A DNA stretch of 36,077 nucleotides. It comes from CAYTRP01 sp964625145. Its GTDB lineage: Bacteria; Sumerlaeota; Sumerlaeia; SLMS01; JAHLLQ01. Shown here one piece after another: positions 33,593 through 36,077 of the stretch (within the stretch, counting starts at the first letter, position 1; every line of letters starts with the position of its first letter). Under the pieces are notes generated by a model that was not told the DNA's origin, searched no databases, and was given only the letters and a program-made list of their open reading frames with translations. The DNA is taken from the NCBI GenBank assembly GCA_964625145.1, contig CAZVAQ010000020.1, positions 1 through 36,077 of the forward strand, read 5' to 3'. The position numbers and the translations under genes were made by a program.

Positions 33593-35055
33593 AAGGACCC
33601 CGCGGCGACAACGGGTCGACCCCACCTACGCTATCCCGCATCCTCGTCCTGGATGACGAGCCGGAGATGCTGAAGAACTACGAGAGACTGCTCAAGCGCG
33701 CCGGGCACGATTGTCTGGCCAGCACCGACCCCACGAAGGTTGACCGTCTTCTCGAGGAGTTCCGCCCCGAGCTGGTCATCACCGACCTCATGATGCCACA
33801 CGTGTCCGGTATGGAAGTCCTCCAACGCGTGCGCGCATGGGATTCCTCCACTCCCGTTATTTTGGTGACGGCCTACGGCTCCATCGAGAGCGCCGTCCAG
33901 GCCATGAAGCAACACGCGGCGGACTTCCTGGTGAAGCCCTTCTCCATGGACGAGTTGCTGCAAAAGATCCAGGAGGCCCTCAGCTACCGGTTGATCGAGC
34001 AGGTGCAGGACCTGCCGGCCGAATCCGAACTCCCGACCGGTGAAGGCCTTGCCGGCATCATCGGCATCAGCGCGCCCATGCAGACGCTCTACGAGCGCCT
34101 TCGCAAGGTCGCCCGCATGGACGTCAACGTCCTGATTACTGGTGAGAGCGGCACGGGGAAGGAACTCGTCGCCCGCGCGGTCCACAACCTCAGCCCCCGG
34201 CGAAACGAGATCTGCGTTCCGATCGATTGTGCGAGCCTGCCGGAGAACCTGCTCGAGAGCGAGCTGTTTGGCTACGTGAAGGGCTCCTTCACCGGCGCGC
34301 ACATGGACAAGAAGGGCCTGTTGGAGTTCGCGCACAAGGGCACCCTGTTCCTGGACGAGGTCGGCGAGATTCCCCCCGCGCTGCAGGTCAAGCTGTTGCG
34401 GGTGCTTCAAGAGCGCAGCTTCCGCCCCATCGGCGGCCGCCAGCAGGTCGAAGTCAGCATCCGGGTCGTGGCCGCCACGAACCGCAATTTGGAGGAGGAA
34501 GTCCGTAACAAGAACTTCCGCAGCGACCTATTCTATCGACTGAATGTCGTCGGTCTGCATTTGCCGCCGCTGCGCGAACGTCAGGAGGACATCGCGCTGC
34601 TGGCCAATCACTTCCTGCGCTCCTTCACCCAGGATCAACATCTGCCGCCCATGCGTATCCTGCCGGAGACGATGGAAGTGCTGCGCCGCTACCAATGGCC
34701 GGGCAACGTCCGCGAACTGCAGAACTGCATCGAGCACGCCGCCACCATGGCGTCGGGCACCGACCTGTGCATCCGCGACCTGCCACCGGACATCCATGGG
34801 GATTCCATCGAAATCACCGGCCGATCGGATGCGTCCTTTTTCGAGGAAAAGGACCGACTCGTGTCCGGATTCGAGCGCGAGTATCTGGTGAATCTTCTGG
34901 CCGACAATCACTTCAACATTTCCCGCGCGGCGGAAGTGGCCGGGTGCCATCGAAGGACACTGTATCGCATGATCAGGCGCTATCACATCAACCTGAAGAC
35001 GATCCAGGAAGAGCGTCGCGCCATGCGCGAGAGCGCCGCCGGCGAGCGCAAGTGA
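33589..35055 (+). CDS. Sigma-54-dependent response regulator (NtrC family)
   Basis: A 488-residue activator with three domains: receiver (about 15-130, phospho-acceptor D66 in LVITDLMMP, with K116 in FLVKPF), sigma-54-interacting AAA+ domain (about 156-390; Walker A GESGTGKE 185-192, GSFTGA 232-237, Walker B GTLFLDE 251-257) and a Fis-type helix-turn-helix at the C-terminus (about 440-472, FNISRAAEVAGCHRRTLYRMI). The loop that contacts sigma-54 reads GSFTGA rather than GAFTGA, a tolerated variant. It would be phosphorylated by the kinase encoded just before it (4-base overlap). Sigma-54-like promoters lie before the neighbouring cytochrome genes, its likely targets. Confidence 0.95.
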   Translation: MKGPRGDNGSTPPTLSRILVLDDEPEMLKNYERLLKRAGHDCLASTDPTKVDRLLEEFRPELVITDLMMPHVSGMEVLQRVRAWDSSTPVILVTAYGSIESAVQAMKQHAADFLVKPFSMDELLQKIQEALSYRLIEQVQDLPAESELPTGEGLAGIIGISAPMQTLYERLRKVARMDVNVLITGESGTGKELVARAVHNLSPRRNEICVPIDCASLPENLLESELFGYVKGSFTGAHMDKKGLLEFAHKGTLFLDEVGEIPPALQVKLLRVLQERSFRPIGGRQQVEVSIRVVAATNRNLEEEVRNKNFRSDLFYRLNVVGLHLPPLRERQEDIALLANHFLRSFTQDQHLPPMRILPETMEVLRRYQWPGNVRELQNCIEHAATMASGTDLCIRDLPPDIHGDSIEITGRSDASFFEEKDRLVSGFEREYLVNLLADNHFNISRAAEVAGCHRRTLYRMIRRYHINLKTIQEERRAMRESAAGERK

Positions 35056-35083
35056 GCGGCGGACCGATGGTGAGTCCGACCGG

Positions 35084-35099
35084 TCACACTCGCCTGTGA
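35084..35099. promoter_or_regulatory. Palindrome TCACA-N6-TGTGA, candidate activator site
   Basis: A perfect 5+5 inverted repeat, flanked by further near-symmetric GACC...GGTC. It lies about 100 bases upstream of the -24 element at 35197, the usual distance for NtrC-type enhancer sites, and in the gap directly after the regulator gene. The shorter half GTCACA recurs near 29048 and 30206, but that hexamer is too common to weigh much. Confidence 0.4.
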
Positions 35100-35195
35100 T
35101 GAGGTCGGGTTCCGACGCTTCATCCACCAACAAATCCAGCTTCCATCATTGATTCTTGCGGACTTTCCCGTGGTGGTTCCGCCGTGTCTGCCAAT

Positions 35196-35211
35196 GGGAA
35201 AAATTCTTGCA
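35196..35211 (+). promoter_or_regulatory. Candidate sigma-54 promoter of the last cytochrome-like gene
   Basis: GGGAAAAATTCTTGCA: GG and GC are exactly ten bases apart and TTGCA is a full -12 match. Predicted transcription start near 35222, about 100-120 bases before the ATG. The 288-base gap 35056-35343 otherwise holds only a weak CGGAC/GTCCG hairpin (35060-35078) and the palindrome at 35084. Confidence 0.55.
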
Positions 35212-35343
35212 TCGAATGGTCCCGAGCAGCGCGCGCGAGTGCTTTGTCATGCCCAACTTCCAACGGCGTATGCAGAACGGCGAGACAGCACTCCATCCAT
35301 TCTCCTTCATCGTCTGCAGGCGATGAACCAACTGGGGACCAGC

Positions 35344-36077
35344 ATGAACACCGACCAACGATTCAGAAGCAGTTTGAGGATCGGGATACTCTCCATGTGC
35401 CTGGGTGGCATCATGGCGGCGGCACCGGGAGTCGGCTTCTCCGAAACCATTGCCAACGTTGAGGTTATGGCTGTCTCGCCACGAACCGTGGCGGCGGCAC
35501 CGGACGATGTGTTCGACGAGGTCGCCTCCGGCCTGAACGTGGTCGGCATTGGGGAGAAGGTCTACATGCAACCCCGCGCGATCCATGGCTTCGACTTGGG
35601 AGGTGCCACTTGGGAGTTGATTGGCAGACCGACGGGATCCGACGCCGACCTAAGTGACACGGAAGGCACATTGGTCACTCTGGTTCCCGATGCGGCCGGC
35701 TTGTATTTGGTCGAGCTCACGCCGCTGGATCCGCTGATGCAGCCCACCGATCCGGTTGTCCAACGCATCTACGCCGGTGTGTGGATCGGCTCGGGAACCT
35801 TCAACACCCATGATGCCCCCAACACAGGGATCCCCTCCTGTGCCAACGCGTGCTGCCATTCGGGTAGTGACCAGCCGCGCCTGAACGTGGTGGATCGATG
35901 GCTGGGAACCGACCACGCCAACAAGCTGCAAATGCACCTGCAGGGCATGCGCGGCGAGGAATACGATGTCTCCTGTCTGCCTTGCCACACGGTCGGCTTC
36001 AAGGAATCCGCCTTCAACGGCGGGTTCGACGACATCGCCGTTTCAATCGACTATGATCTGCAGAACATCATCGACCT
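35344..36077 (+). CDS. Secreted multiheme cytochrome-like protein with Ig-like domain, 3' truncated
   Basis: The frame stays open to the window edge; 244 residues are visible. A signal peptide (RIGILSMCLGGIMAAAPGVGFS) is followed by an Ig/PKD-like beta domain (about 60-125: ATWELIGRPTGSDADL...TLVTLVPDAAGLYLVELT) and then the start of a heme-binding part. The latter has CANACCH (C-x4-CH, about residue 163) and the canonical CLPCH (about residue 210), with further His residues between. This order, Ig-like then multiheme, is seen in large surface cytochromes of metal- or mineral-respiring bacteria. GGGGA lies 6 bases before the ATG; an in-frame ATG at 35323 is possible. It follows the sigma-54 regulator and has its own promoter candidate. 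Confidence 0.8.
   Translation, partial: MNTDQRFRSSLRIGILSMCLGGIMAAAPGVGFSETIANVEVMAVSPRTVAAAPDDVFDEVASGLNVVGIGEKVYMQPRAIHGFDLGGATWELIGRPTGSDADLSDTEGTLVTLVPDAAGLYLVELTPLDPLMQPTDPVVQRIYAGVWIGSGTFNTHDAPNTGIPSCANACCHSGSDQPRLNVVDRWLGTDHANKLQMHLQGMRGEEYDVSCLPCHTVGFKESAFNGGFDDIAVSIDYDLQNIID

Noticed and set aside
1..36077. CRISPR arrays, rRNA genes, phage modules or toxin-antitoxin pairs
   Set aside because: I looked for regular short repeats with spacers, conserved rRNA segments and typical small gene pairs on both strands and saw none.

Overview
The window is G+C-rich chromosomal DNA from a free-living, envelope-complex bacterium. I cannot name the species. Four traits together fit uncultivated lineages around Sumerlaeota, Hydrogenedentota or Planctomycetota better than a proteobacterium or Gram-positive: tandem pseudopilin-like proteins with the GFTLIELLIVVAIIAILAA-type N-terminus, a huge secreted repeat protein ending in a dockerin-like domain, System II (ResB/CcsA) cytochrome c maturation, and many secreted proteins of unknown function. 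This placement is inference; no rRNA or other decisive marker is present.

Layout. 1-3000 (+): the 3' part of a pRiA4b ORF-3-like gene, an unknown secreted protein, and a translationally coupled class A beta-lactamase-like serine hydrolase, then a CAU-anticodon tRNA (3067-3142). 3168-4088 (-): a His-tailed lipoprotein. 4267-5343 (+): prfA (RF1), convergent with rarD (-), whose start overlaps the end of a large secreted CehA/McbA-like protein (-). 8801-10145 (+): overlapping ubiE/menG and ubiX, likely quinone (probably menaquinone) synthesis. 10268-12966: a small NifU-like protein (-), then a lipoprotein and a fused double-domain ABC permease (+). 13151-20089 (-): a closely spaced four-gene set of two paralogous pseudopilins, an M42-type peptidase and a 1,410-residue secreted repeat protein with a dockerin-like end. 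20434-23067 (+): a LysR regulator with an unusual DNA-binding segment and an NhaC-type antiporter. 23164-25419 (-): argC and a CE2-like secreted esterase.

The last 10.5 kb (25651-36077) is a coherent respiratory block: ccsA and resB, an exported cytochrome with 9 canonical plus 2 non-canonical heme sites, a divergent NapC/NirT-type membrane cytochrome with three membrane segments and seven heme sites (resembling Geobacter ImcH), a soluble histidine kinase with a Cys cluster, a sigma-54-dependent response regulator, and the start of a further secreted heme protein cut by the window edge. Four sigma-54 (-24/-12) promoter-like elements lie in the gaps upstream of exactly these cytochrome or maturation genes, and a perfect TCACA-N6-TGTGA palindrome lies upstream of the last one. 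The model I propose is a redox-sensing two-component system that switches on electron export from the quinone pool through multiheme cytochromes, together with the machinery that attaches the heme. The genes are read from sequence; the regulatory link is inference.
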